Origin: Torymus aiolomorphi
Lineage: Eukaryota; Arthropoda; Insecta; Hymenoptera; Torymidae
NCBI GenBank assembly: GCA_036365515.1
Contig: CM070875.1
Location: 101,415,128-101,479,127 of the forward strand
Length of the DNA stretch: 64,000 nt
Direction of reading: 5' to 3'
The position numbers and the translations under genes are program-made. The notes beneath the pieces were generated by a model. It was not told the DNA's origin. It did not search any database and saw only the letters and a program-made list of their open reading frames with translations. Position 1 is the stretch's first letter; every line of letters starts with the position of its first letter. Shown here piece by piece: positions 21,350-33,131 of the stretch.

Positions 21350-21735
21350 TTTGACCCCTAAACCCTGAACCCTTGAACTTATAACTCTTAAACCCTAAAC
21401 CTTGAAGCCCTCAACGCTAAAACCCTTTAATCCTGAACCCTTTAACCCTGAATCCTTTAATCCCCAACTCTAAAATCCTGAAACATTGAACCCATAGCCC
21501 TTTAATCCTCAACCTTTTAAACTCTTAACCGTTGAACCGTGAATCTTAAACCCTCAGATCCTGATCCCTTAAGTCCTCAACCCTGAACCCTTAAACCCTT
21601 GAACGATGAACCATTAAACTCTGAACCCTTAAAGCATCAACCCTCAAACCATTAACTGTCCCTTAAAACCCTTAAAAAGTGAAAACTGAAACCCTCAGCT
21701 CTTAAACCCTCAACCATTAAACCTTGCGCCTTTAA
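21350..21735. repeat. Degenerate CCCTAAA/CCCTGAA-like array
   Basis: About 385 bases of short words such as accctgaaccctt, ttaaaccct and tttaatcct. The average unit is seven to eight bases, heavily mutated. It follows directly on the 172-bp repeats. It resembles a decayed telomere-type repeat but not the insect TTAGG unit. Confidence 0.8.
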
Positions 21736-21744
21736 AAAACTAAT

Positions 21745-23325
21745 TCAATTTTCTCTTTTTCGCTTATAGCGGGTTCTTTTATCCTCAAATGACCTGTGTA
21801 AAGGATTTCTGGATCTTTTTGTATCACCTGGGTTAGTTTCTCTTTCCAACATCTTGCAGTAGTCAGCCATCATATTAATACCTCTAGTGCCTTGATATCT
21901 CCTCTCCATTTCTATAAGGTCTTCGTGAAATCGCTCACGTTGCTCTTCGCTGTAGTCACTAAGTTTTCAGGAAAGTATTGCAAATGGGCGTGCAAAAAAT
22001 GTAATTTCACACTCATCAAACAACCTAAACGTTCGTAGTTATCGAATAAATCTGAAACAATTTGTTCATATTCCTGACTTTTCTGATTACCTAAAAAATT
22101 TTCAGCAATACTTTGAAAACTGAGCCATGCTAAATTTTCTGTTTCGTTCATTGTATTGATGAAATTAGGATCTCGAAACATTCTTCGAATTTGAGGGCCG
22201 TCAAAAATTCCTGCTTTTATTTTAGCGTTACTGAGACCTGGAAAATGATCTGACAAGTATTGGAAACATGCCCCTTCTTTATCTAATGCTTTAGTAAACT
22301 GCTTCATTAAACCAAGTTTATTGTGCAGTGGAGGAAGAAGGATTTTTAATGGATCGAGCAATGGTTCTTGAAGCACGTTGTAAGTACTTGGATTAAGCGC
22401 ATTTCTTTTTGGCCATTCTCTCTTCCTGTAATGATTTGTGCGATCTCTGCTGTCTCATAAACATAGAAAGTACGGAAACTTTGTAAAACCTTACTGTTGT
22501 CCTAATATGATGGATATGATTTATTTTCTCTAGGACATACTTCATATTTTCATAACTTTCTTTTAGTTTCGTGGAATGAGCTATTGGGATGCTTGCGTAT
22601 TTATTTCCATTATGCAGCAAAACTGCCTTTAGACTTTGCTTTGAAGAGTCTATGAAGAGTCGCCATTCACTGGACTTGTAAATATTAGGTTTTAATTCAT
22701 TAATCAGACTCTTTACATCTGTGCAATAAACTAATGTTTTATCCTCATCTACAGTGAAATATTTTGTAAACTCTTGTTCCCGTTTTCTATAAACAGAAGA
22801 TTTATTTCCAGGTTCTACTAATTCCCGCCTTTTAAATTCCGCTGCCATGAATTCTGCAACATCTTTCGAAACGCCAGTATTGCGAAAAGAGTCATTTAAA
22901 TCTTTTTGGTTAAATGGTTTAGGATTGCATAACATAACAGAATATGGAACATACTTGTCTTTACTTTCATCCATTTCACATTCACTAATCTCCATTAATT
23001 CACTTTCACTGTCATCTTCATTTTTTCTTATGACGTCTTCTTCAATATCTTCTTCCATAAAATCTTCTTCTACATTCATAATTTCACCAGCATCACAAAT
23101 AGTTTCCTCTCTTTCAAATCCATTGGATATATGAATATCTGATTTCGTAATGGGTTTTATTGTTGAAGAGACCTTAGCGTATTTTATTTTAGATTTATTT
23201 CTCGAGTTAAAGCCGCTTGTAATAGTTTTGCAAAAATAGCAGTTATCGCATGACTGTGGTTTCTGCCATATAGTTGGCGTGGTAAATTGTAAAACTTCCT
23301 TTCCTTTCCTTTGTACTATTTCCAT
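21745..23325 (-). pseudogene. Transposon-associated protein of unknown class (CYFC / LPPLHxKLGLMK family), frameshifted
   Basis: The N-terminal frame (23325-22393) has CDNCYFCKTITSGF, then KYAKVSSTIKPITKSD, a very acidic stretch, and SSEWRLFIDSSKQSLKAVLLHNGN. A frame change near 22450 moves to a stretch with DSRDRTNHYRKREWPKR, after which KILLPPLHNKLGLMKQF (22345-22290) and FLGNQKSQEYEQIVSDLF follow. A one-base shift near 21958 leads to ERFHEDLIEMERRYQG and a basic end (KRKREN) with stop at 21745. I recognise this motif order from a large family of repetitive insect and cnidarian proteins that are probably transposase-derived; I cannot name the superfamily. The segment upstream of DSRDR seems shorter than usual. 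Confidence 0.7.
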
Positions 23326-23362
23326 TAAAAATGCGTCCGCATAATTACCTTTTCAGATATTT

Positions 23363-23365
<3 letters not shown>

Positions 23366-23419
<54 letters not shown>
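23366..23419. repeat. (TA)n microsatellite
   Basis: Pure alternating AT directly left of the inverted-repeat-bounded block at 23478-26350. Confidence 0.97.
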
Positions 23420-23420
<1 letters not shown>

Positions 23421-23599
23421 CGGGGGGTTTATGGCGTCCAACACTGTATATTAGTACGTACAGCCCAGAGTTCCTCATAGAAGTGGATAAGGGCGCGCGC
23501 TGCGCGCGCGTCATTGTCCACAATGCCACATCCCTCTTAGTATTGACTAAAATCACGACGCCGGCGGCGCCCCCTTCAGTTTCCGCAGAATTTTTTCGA

Positions 23600-23820
23600 A
23601 AATTTTGTTTTAACTCTCAAAGTCGGAACTCTAGTCCCTCCTCGCCCCCCTCAGCCCCTCCTCAAAATAACGTGAAATTCAGTCATTTTTTACGTTATTT
23701 CGTGACTTATTATTCTGGTAGACTCCCCCTCACCCCCTCCTAAGCTCCCATCACTCCCCCTCAGCGCCCCCTCAGTGGACCCCCCCCCCCCCCCCCCCCT
23801 CAATATCCCCTAAACAATGA
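23600..23820. repeat. C-rich low-complexity stretch with 20-base C run
   Basis: Mostly ccctc and cccct words, with a run of C at about 23780-23799. Confidence 0.9.
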
Positions 23821-23875
23821 AATAAAATAGGACAGTCTCATAGTTTTTATACAAAATTTGTAACATTAAAAATGT

Positions 23876-24700
23876 AAATATTATGTAAAATTTAATATTG
23901 AGAAGCAAATAAATTATAGTTGAAACGAAAAAAGTTTTTTCCACGCCACGTCATCTGGAGGTACTGTTAATGGACGCGTTGAATTTTTATTTAAAGTGGC
24001 ATCCTTCGACAATAGCCCTACATAACCACTTTTCCTGTTAGAAAAATTTTGAGAAGGATATAAATGTACAGTTAAAAGCAATTCCTTTAGAAAAACTTTT
24101 AGAAAGATACAAATGTATAGTCAAAAGCAATTCCTTTGTAAAAACTTTTAGAAGGATACAAATGCATAGTCAGAAGCAATTCCTTTGGAAAAACTTTCAG
24201 AAGGATACAAGCGTATAGTCAGATAGTCAGAAGTAATTTCTTTGGAAAAAATTTTAGAAGAATACAAATGTATAGTCAGAAGCAATTCTTTTGGAAAAAC
24301 TTTTAGAAGGATACAAATGTACATTCAGAAGTAATTCGTTGGAAAAATTTTTAGAAGAATCTAAATGTATAATCAGAATGTATTGAGGAGTAGGGAAGTT
24401 GTACATTACAATATATAATTGTAATATAAAAATACATGTTAATAATTCAAATAATATTCATTCATTTGGAAACAATTCAAGTGATTTTAAATTAACTTTA
24501 TTAGTTACTGGCAATTATGATTCACGTCATTACGATATTATGTAAAATTTAATATTGGGAAGCAATAAAATTGTAGTTGAAACGAAAAAACAGATTTTTC
24601 CATGCCACGTCACCCTAGAGGCCCTGTTAATAAGCGCGGGGAATTTATATTTCAAGTGGTATACTTCGCCAGTAGCACTACAACCACTTTCTAAAAACTT
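23876..24700 (+). repeat. Pair of ~160-bp direct repeats
   Basis: attatgtaaaatttaatatt begins both copies, at about 23879 and 24537; each continues through tagttgaaacgaaaaa, cacgtca and tgttaat to aaccacttt. They flank the 49-bp minisatellite. Confidence 0.8.
24040..24375 (+). repeat. 49-bp minisatellite, about 7 copies
   Basis: aattcctttrgaaaaactttt recurs at 24080, 24129, 24178 and onward, each unit including agaaggatacaaatgtata and gtcagaagc. One unit has an extra tagtcaga insertion. Confidence 0.9.
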
Positions 24701-24825
24701 TGGAATAACTTTTAGAAGAATAAAAGTAGGATACCGTGATCAAAAAGGTGATTCCTCTAGGGCAAGGCTTTTGTTAATAGTCAAAGAACTTTCCAACTTG
24801 AAAACAATATGTATTTGAGCAAAAT

Positions 24826-25490
24826 CTAAGCTTTTTTCGAACTTTCAACCGCCATATTGGATCAGCCATTTTGAATTTCGGAAGTCTGTTAGCAAAATCA
24901 TGATTAGCGACTTCGAAATCTCTGTATTCACATTTTGAGAAAAACCTAAGCTCTTTTCCAAATATTAACCGACATATTGGATCCGCCATTTTGAATTTCG
25001 AAAGTATAATAGCAAAATCTTAATCAGCGACCTCGAAAATCCTTGTATACCAATTTTGAACAAAATCTGAGCTTTTTTCGATCTTCTAACGGACATGTTG
25101 GATGTTCCATTTTTTATTTGAATAGTCTTATAGCAAGATTATAATTAGCGACCTCGAAATATAAATCTTGATCAACGACCTCGAAAACCTCTGTGTACAA
25201 ACTTTTAGCAAAGTCTAAGCTTCCTTTGAACTTTTAACCGTTAAATTGGATCCCACATTTTGAATGTCGAAAGTCCTATAGCAAAATCGTAATGAGCGAC
25301 TTCGAAACCTCTGTATTCCAATTTTGAGAAAAATCTAATCTTCCTTCGAACTTTTGACAGCTCTTTTGAATTTCGGACGTTTGTTACCAAAATCATGATC
25401 AGCCACTTCGAAACCTGTATATTCCAACTTTGAGAAAAACCTAAGCTTTTTTTGAACTATTAACCGCCATATTGGATCCGCCATTTTGAT
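24826..25490 (+). repeat. ~120-bp tandem repeat containing CCGCCATATTGGATCCGCCA
   Basis: Units at about 24851, 24971 and 25091, then more diverged ones near 25240 and 25460. Shared words are gccatattggat, gccattttgaatttcg, agcaaaatc and gcgacttcgaaa. Confidence 0.85.
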
Positions 25491-26102
25491 TAAAGTAATA
25501 TTGATACCTTTAGATTTAATTAATATTGAAAGCGCATTTGTAAAATTAGATTCTGATAAAAAAAATTGATCCATTTAAGTCCAATGTAAGCTGCATGGCA
25601 ACAATTTCCGTTGTGTAGTAGAAGTCATACAGTTATAAGATTATCTATTCATACAGAAAATCAACAGAAGATTATTTTTGATAAAAAAAATATATTAAAT
25701 GAATTAAATAAATGGGAAACTACATTAACAGCATGGTTTAAAATAAATAAAAATGCTAATTTTACCAAAAAAATGAAATATGTAAACATACCACAATACT
25801 ATATTTTTTCTATTGAAAAAAAGTAGCTTTTTGTTACTTATAGTAAAAATTATTAAAATAATAAATTATCTATGACTTTATGAAACAGTAATTTTTATCA
25901 AAAGTATATAATTTAAAACATTTTTTATTATGTTAATTTTTTCAACACATCGGTGGTTGGCGAGCGGATTCGAGCAGGGGGCGAAGCCCCATTAGTGTGT
26001 ATATATATATATATATATATATATTGACAAACATATATTTATTTGCAACGCTAGTATCCAGGACATTCATTATGTGTAACGTTAGTTTTCAGGACATTTG
26101 CT

Positions 26103-26128
26103 AGTTTCCAGGACTGGTCCTGGAAACT
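26103..26128. other. Perfect 12-bp-stem hairpin in a larger imperfect palindrome
   Basis: agtttccaggac, tg, gtcctggaaact. Around it taacgttag (left) and ctaacgtta (right) extend the symmetry, and further ccaggac/caggac words repeat from 26071 to 26156. Confidence 0.85.
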
Positions 26129-26350
26129 GCATATGTCTAACGTTAACTTGCAGGACTTGACCTGTAGTTTCGGGGACCTTTAAGGTTACTTTCACAACGT
26201 TCTTTTCCGTAATTTTTTCCTAAATCAACGTAAAATTCGACGGAAATTAAAGCGGGCGCCACAGGCGTCGTGGTGTTAGTCAATGCTCAGAGGGATGTTG
26301 CAGTGTAGACAATGGCGCGCGCGCAGCGCGCGCCCTTACCCACTTTTAGT

Positions 26351-26783
26351 GCAGAAAACCCTAAGAGATCCTGGATAATAATATAATACATATATATATA
26401 TTTATATAATATTTTGTATAAAAATAATGTATTTTATTTATTTCCTTAAATAAATAAAATACATTAATTGTAAGTAGTACACACAGCACCTGCGCTAGAG
26501 TCACTCTACTGTCGGTTGTTCCCTAAATCTATGCTTTTCATTTCCTATTCTTTCCTCTATTAACCATATCTGAGATCTATTCGTCTTTATTTTTAAGTTA
26601 TCACGAAATTTGAGAACATAGAATTTCCAAAATTGGTTTGCTGTATCATGTACCTAGAATTAACAACACGTTAACAAAATGATGTAGCAGAATGCATTAA
26701 CAAACCCATTTACGTTATGATTTACGTTATGATTTACTGATAACAATAAAATAAATCATGTGATATTTTTTATTGGATTACGG
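26351..26783. other. AT-rich stretch, no gene seen
   Basis: Short TA-rich tract at the start; no motif recognised. Confidence 0.5.
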
Positions 26784-27016
26784 GCCAAAATCTTCGATTT
26801 TTTGTATTTCCTTTGACTGAAGCTATTCGCATCTCTTAATTTTTCCAATGAATATTTTTAAAGTTAAAAATTTGAGTTAAAATTCACAATTTTTTGAAAA
26901 TTCCTTCCAAATGGTGGATTTTAAATCAAATTTTTTACTTTAAAAATATTAATTGGAAAATTTAAGGAATGCGAATAGCTCCAGTCAAAGGAGATATAAA
27001 AATCAAAGATTTTGGC
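26784..27016. mobile_element. 233-bp foldback MITE
   Basis: gccaaaatcttcgattttt at the left and aaaaatcaaagattttggc at the right are inverted, and the arms stay complementary through ctttgactgaagctattcgc / gcgaatagctccagtcaaag to a short centre near 26880-26920. Confidence 0.88.
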
Positions 27017-27881
27017 ACGTACACATTAAAAAATATCAAATAGTTCACCCTGTAGGTTACGGCAGGATACTAATTTTAAAATCTCAATATTTTTAGATCA
27101 AATGAGTTTACAGTCCTCTGGTAGGGCATATCAAATAAAAAATAAACTATGTTCGTATAATATATATAAAATAACATTACAGATCAAAATTTATATTTTT
27201 TAGGTAAAAAAAAACAGAATTTAACTCTAGTACCCCGTTAATGTAATCTATCAAATTTAAAGTAGAATAAATAAAAAAAATAAATAGTATAAACTCTTAT
27301 TTATTGGTCATTTATTAAACGTTACAAAATAATACAGTATTGAAAAAGTTTTGCAACAAATGGTATCCATAATGATACACCGCATCGCATCGCAGCATTA
27401 TACCGTGATTAAATCAGAAAAACTCATTTCACCTTTACAATGTTATAAAAGTAATCTTAAACGAAATAACTCTATTTTACTTGGACTTACAGAATACAAT
27501 TAAAGCGAGATTTTCGTTTACACCATCGATAAATTTTATTGCCATTTACGTTATCTTGTTTAAAAACATAGTTAGCAGAAATTTAGTATAGCTATAATGC
27601 TCAGCTGTAGGATCACTCCTATTGCGTTCAAAATAAGCCAACAATGTTCTACATACTCTCTTTATCATTTAAATCTTCAATTACTATCGATTATTGTTCA
27701 GGTAAATGAACAGATAAACGTATGATGCTGTCATTTTTACGTTGCACAGGTTTACTCAAAATGCGGTAACATACTTCAACTGGACTGACATATCGTGTTT
27801 CTACGTAACTACGAATTTCATCATGACTGATTACTCTCTCATTATTAGTTCCCTCAAATGTTATAGTCGCAGCATCATGAC

Positions 27882-27994
<113 letters not shown>

Positions 27995-28942
27995 AGTATT
28001 TTACTTATCATACGTTGGATAGAACTTCTACATTTAAATGACAATTGAACATACGTAATAATTCTGAACAATATGGTACTACAAATCGATTATCTACATT
28101 TTGATTATGACGCAATACTATACGTCCATCATTTCTTCGTCTGTAATAAGGATAATTATCAGCTGATAATACCGTTTCCTCTCTAAACTTTTCCGGGTAG
28201 TGTTTTCAGCACTTATTATCAACTATACATCTACTATCACATGGACCATGTATCATATTACGAACTACAATATCACATAATACGGGATCATTTTCAGGAT
28301 CAGGGATTTCTGCAGATATGAATTTATTTATATAAATATTTGTGAATTTATTTTTAAAGTAATTAATATATGTGCATGAGGCAAACCTTACTTCTCAAAC
28401 TCAACAACATGCACATGAGCTGCGACATCACCAAAATATTTTTCCTGTGTAATAAGCGACAGTAACCGTTGTTTCTTTAAATGAAATACCCTTGCACATA
28501 TATCAGGACGATCAGAGGCTTGTTGACCTGAAAATAAATTATCACAAATTTCACGCCAACTTGGATTGCATGTCACCGTTACGAACAAATCAAGTTTTTC
28601 TTGACTACGCACTATAGCCATAGCATCTTGATAATTTTGCATCATATATCTAGGAGAACCAACAAATGTTGATGGTAATATAATCATTTTACCTATTTGA
28701 CAATTCATGTTATTCGCATTATTACTTAAATGATCGACTAATCCTTCATATAATTCAACTCGCAACTGTTTTTGATTATTACGAATATATTCAATTCGAT
28801 CTTTCTCGACTTTAACATAGCTACCAACGATCCATTGTTGGAATAATCTACAAACTAATAGAAATGCATTAAATATTTCAGGTCTTACACTCATTCTATA
28901 CTTGATATAAGAACACCTAGTTACACGACGATCTCTACATTT

Positions 28943-29126
28943 ATGAAATTTGAGGATAGGTTTGTGGTAACGATATTGTTGTATAACCGTTCTGAACCGC
29001 GCTAGATCTCATTGTGTATCGAAATTCCAGTGAATTTCGTGAATTTTCGATAAAGAATGAGATCTAACGCCGTTCAGATCGGTTATACAACAACATCGTG
29101 ACCGCAAACCTACCCTCAAGTTTCAT
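28943..29126. mobile_element. 184-bp foldback MITE inserted in Helitron
   Basis: atgaaatttgaggataggtt (28943) and aacctaccctcaagtttcat (29126) are near-perfect inverted ends; the arms include gttgttgtataaccg-type sequence and agatctcatt on both sides. Confidence 0.88.
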
Positions 29127-29328
29127 AAGGAACAAAATGAGACTTTGATCGATATGATTGCATGTAAAATAAAAATTTGCAAAGAAGCGACGCGTTAGTG
29201 AAATTTCAAAATAATACGTAATTTTGCATGAAAAAAATGTTTTCTACTTCAAGACACATCATTCGAGTAAACTTGATCTGGTTGTATCAGATATAAAAGA
29301 CAAATAAAAAACAATTCATTACGAATAG

Positions 29329-29332
<4 letters not shown>

Positions 29333-29372
<40 letters not shown>

Positions 29373-29604
29373 TGAAATTCTGGAAGTTTGAGGATTATAT
29401 TCAGCACCCGCTTGGAAGTTTGAGGGGTTATGGGAAGTTTGAGGAGCCTCCTCAAACTTCCAATCTATATATTCAGCATCCGAGCGGAAGTTTGAGGGGT
29501 TTTCTAGAGTCTATTTGTCTAGAGTCGGTAACCTGAGGGTTATTATTTCTTTAGCCACTCTGACCGACCGGGGTTGAGCTCCTCAAACTTACTAGCCTCT
29601 ATAA

Positions 29605-29643
<39 letters not shown>
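29333..29643. repeat. Block of GGAAGTTTGAGG repeats between two (TA)n tracts, inserted in Helitron
   Basis: TA tracts at about 29333-29366 and 29605-29643. Between them gaagtttgagg or its complement occurs at least five times, including the perfect palindrome ggaagtttgaggag-c-ctcctcaaacttcc at 29433-29461. The block separates two parts of the Helitron coding region. Confidence 0.75.
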
Positions 29644-29647
<4 letters not shown>

Positions 29648-30081
29648 ATGAACTACCCTTAAAAGATGCAAATTAAAACGTACTATTGTAATTCCGAATA
29701 CGTGTGAAGAATACCCTACTTTTAAATAGAACAATTTTCAAATAATAAACGTAATTTATCTGGAAAATCTGAACTGGATTCTAATTCAACTGATTCATGC
29801 CCACAACAATCATTAAATGAGTTACCCTTATTAAACACCTTTTCAGCTGCAAAATGTTTCGCATTACAATATTTACATAAAACATTCATTTCCCCTAAAT
29901 AATATTCATTGACGTTGTCATTTTGTATAATATTTATTGTTTCTTCCAGCAATCTCTGATTATCAATATTTCGTTCACGTCGTCGACGTTCGAATTGTAA
30001 TACTTTATTATCACTTTTTGGTTCACGATATCTAATTCTAAATTGCGTTACTCTTTCGCATGCCAAATTTCACACTCTTTG

Positions 30082-30735
30082 ATTTCCATCTTGATTATCT
30101 TCAGTACTAACCGATCTCTGTGCTGATGTTTGTATACGCGTGATCTACTTCTGCGATTGGATAAATTCGAATCATTTCCAATAGATTTAGACGCATTTTG
30201 AGAATCGGAAATATCCACACCAATTTTAGCAGAATGTGGATTCGTATTGCGATTAATACAGTTACGCTCTCTATACCTTCTGGCTCTCTCAGCTGCTTTG
30301 TTACGCTTATTTTCTGTACTAACCGATCTCTGTCCTGATATTTGTCTTACGCGTGATCTACTTCTGCGATTCGATAAATTCAAATCATTTCCAATAGATT
30401 CAGATGCATTTCGAGAATCGAAAATATCCACACCAATTTCAACAGAATGTGAATTCGTATTGCGATTGGTACGCTTACTCTTCCTATACCTCCTCGCTCT
30501 TTCAGCTGCTTGGTTACGCTTTCTTTCTGTACTAACCGATCTCTGTCCTGATGTTTGTCTTACGCATGATCTACTTCTGCAATTGAATAAATTCAAATCA
30601 TTTCTAATAGATTCCGATGCATTTTGAGAATGGGAAATATCCATATCAGTTTCAACAGAATGTACATTCACTTTCGATTAGTTAGAATACGCTCCCTATA
30701 CGTTCTGGCTCTCTCAGCTGCTTGCTGTTGTCTAA
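30082..30735 (-). repeat. ~180-bp tandem repeat coding the Helitron N-terminus, 3-4 units
   Basis: Each unit encodes a basic AAERARRYR stretch, NRNTN, a (V/A)(D/G)...S(R/Q)NAS(E/K)SI segment and RSRSRV with GQRSVSTE. Units start near 30735 (partial), 30550, 30330 and 30230. The run is cut by the BEL element. Confidence 0.8.
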
Positions 30736-30741
30736 TAATTG

Positions 30742-31266
30742 TGTTCAGGCGATCTAAAATTTAATACTGTAAGAACGCATTGCGCACGTTCCTTTCTCTA
30801 CACCCGACTGTGTGAGCGTCAAAACAACTTCCTCGCGTAGAAGTGCGATGACTTTAAAGCTCGGCGCGCGACTTTGGCCCGTGTCGAAATTTGCTCATTC
30901 GTGTACGCCCGTTTATGTATGTATGCGTCGACTAAACGAAAATGTCTCGCGTCGATAACGGCTAGGCCAGTGCTGTCGAGCACTCTCGCTTCAGGACTCG
31001 CCGCAGACGGTCGTGTATGCATTAAGACACGAGCTCGTCACACACCACAACCACGTGTTCAAAACCCGCTGTAATTCACGCAGACCGCGCCTCATCAATA
31101 AAACACAAGTGATTGTTGTTGTTCATTATAACGGAAATTATCTTTTCTTAATTAATCCCCCCATTAATTGCCGAGACACTCAAGGTTCCTTTATCCGCAT
31201 CAGAAGTTCTCACAAGTGAAAGTGACTCGATCGAATTTCCACGACGATCGCGAGTAATTCTTTTCA
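30742..31266 (+). repeat. BEL/Pao 5' LTR
   Basis: Starts tgttcaggcgatct and ends gtaattcttttca (TG...CA). It contains aataaaacac at about 31098. Compared with the 3' LTR it has an extra tcgaaatttgctcattcg near 30885 and scattered substitutions. Confidence 0.93.
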
Positions 31267-32078
31267 TGGTCGTTTGAGCCGGATAAGACGAGTTGAAGGA
31301 CATCTCAGTAAATTGACGCAGTGGCGACATCGTGACTGCAGTCATCCAACCCAGGAACATGTAGCCCCTAGTCCAAGCGACACACACGTGAGAAATCCAC
31401 GTGGTATCCCACGCCAGCGATGAAGTTCATCGGAGAGAGGGCAGGCAGGAGCTGGACCCCTGGACTGAGCAGCGGACATATTGAGAGGTACATGCGGTTC
31501 GATTCGGTGTAAATTAACGTTTCACTAATTGTTCTGGTTAATAAATTTATATTTGTATGGCATCGCGGCGAGTCAGAAGCTTGACGTCATATAACTTCCG
31601 GAGCGTGCGCGCCTTTCGCATTCGGTGCCACGTGCTAACTTCTAGTAAGTGTTTCGCACTCGTAGCGTTCAATTAATTCGACACTGAATCGTTGAATTTC
31701 ATGCGATTAAATATCATAAAATTTAGTGTGCAACTGTCAACTACCAGCTTCATAAATTTCTTTAAAGGAATTTTTCTCATTAATATTTTTCGCATTAATA
31801 TCTTCACTTCGCGTGATTTACAATCACAATTAAGTGATCGCGGGGCAGCCTGGTACAGTCCAGTTCAACACGTGATCAACCCATAGCGCGTCCTAAACCT
31901 CTTCGAGTGGTACAGTCCATTGCAAAAGTTTTCTTCGCTCACGCGGACGAATTCTCTTGCCGTTTTCATGGAAGAATATCCACCTTGGAGTATTTTCAAA
32001 TGCCACTCGGAACATTAACTCGATTTATTTGGGTTGAATTTCTCTCTTTTGGCTACCTAAGCAAATTTTAACCTTAAT
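31267..32078 (+). promoter_or_regulatory. BEL/Pao leader with primer-binding-site region
   Basis: tggtcgtttgagccgg directly follows the LTR and is the expected tRNA primer position; which tRNA it matches was not determined. The rest is untranslated leader; gcctggtacagtccagtt and gagtggtacagtccattg form a short repeat near 31850 and 31907. Confidence 0.6.
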
Positions 32079-33128
32079 ATGGCTTCTTTCGACAAGTTTC
32101 TGAGTGATCAGGAGGAGCTGGGGCAATGGATAAAAAAAATTTGGGTCAACACCGTCAAGAGAGGATCAGCCAATGTCACCGCTGGTTATTTGGTCATTCG
32201 TCATAATAGATTAGCTCAATATTCGGACTCATTCATCGAACTACATCGAGCGATCATGGCTTGTCCTGAAGCCACGGCCTCAGCGTATGTAGGGGACGGC
32301 TTCTTTGATGAAATCGGACACATTTACTTTAATGCCGCGGGTAAATTTGAGGATGCTTTGCGAGGGGCTTCTCCTCAACAGTCGAAGAATGAGCTACCTC
32401 GAGGTGATCTGTCTCAATCTGCGGTGGCAGCTCCAGCCCCCCCGTCAAAAAAACTTGCCAGCCTGGCCAAAATCCAATTACCAACATTTGATGGTGATTG
32501 ACTCAAATGGCCCACATTCAAGGGTTTCTTCAAGTTTTTGATCCATTCTGAGCAAGATATCCCCAATGCTCTTAAACTTCAGCACTTGAAAGCTAACTTA
32601 AGCGGCGAAGCCGCAGCGCTCCTCGAGAACGTCGACATCACCGATGAAGGTTACGATGGTGCCTGGCAGGACCTTATTAACACGTATGACAATGACCATT
32701 TACTGCTCTTCAAGTACATGGAGAATATCAGGGACTGCGCGCCTGTTAGCAAACCATCTGCTAGCGAGCTCAAACGCATCACCTCCACCATAAAATTCTC
32801 TAAGCGGGCCTTTGAAGCACTGGGTCGTCCGTTAGAGAACTGGGATGATCGGTTCCTATTCTTTACAATTGATAAACTCGACTCTACAACTCGAATGTAT
32901 TGGCAGACCTCCCAGGCCAATAGCAACCAAATTCCAACCTTCGATGACCCCCTAACCAAATTCACCTTCGACGTTACATGGCAACGCATCATCTACTTCG
33001 ACAAAATCGAGAGGTCCCGGAACAAGGAAAATGGTTCACCATGCATCCACTTCCGCATCGCCTAAATCGAAGTATAAGTGTCCCTTGTGCCATAACAGAC
33101 ACTCACTTGACTACTGCTTTAAGTTTGA
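32079..33128 (+). pseudogene. BEL/Pao gag
   Basis: Starts MASFDKFLSDQEELGQW at 32079. After a linker, KIQLPTFDGD is followed by TGA where the family has Trp, and the same frame continues with HLKANLSGEAAALLENV and GAWQDLINTYDN (DUF1759-type gag region), stopping at 33063-33065. A shifted frame then gives CPLCHNRHSLDYC near 33080-33118, a Cys-His knuckle typical of this family. Confidence 0.88.
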
Positions 33129-33131
33129 GCT

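Larger units (their letters stand above)
23478..26350. mobile_element. Inverted-repeat-bounded block of minisatellites, putative non-autonomous element
   Basis: Left end (23478-23597) and right end (26231-26350) are inverted copies of about 120 bases, each with the palindromic core gggcgcgcgctgcgcgcgcg and neighbouring catccctct / attgacta sequence. Between them are C-rich low-complexity sequence, a duplicated 160-bp segment, and 49-bp and 120-bp tandem repeats. (TA)n tracts lie just outside the left end and at 26389-26405. No protein-coding capacity is visible. Confidence 0.6.

Noticed and set aside
21350..21735. True telomere or interstitial telomere
   Set aside because: Words are too degenerate and do not match the insect TTAGG unit; described as telomere-like only.
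24826..25490. CRISPR-like array
   Set aside because: The 120-bp units are full tandem repeats without unique spacers, in a eukaryotic transposon context.
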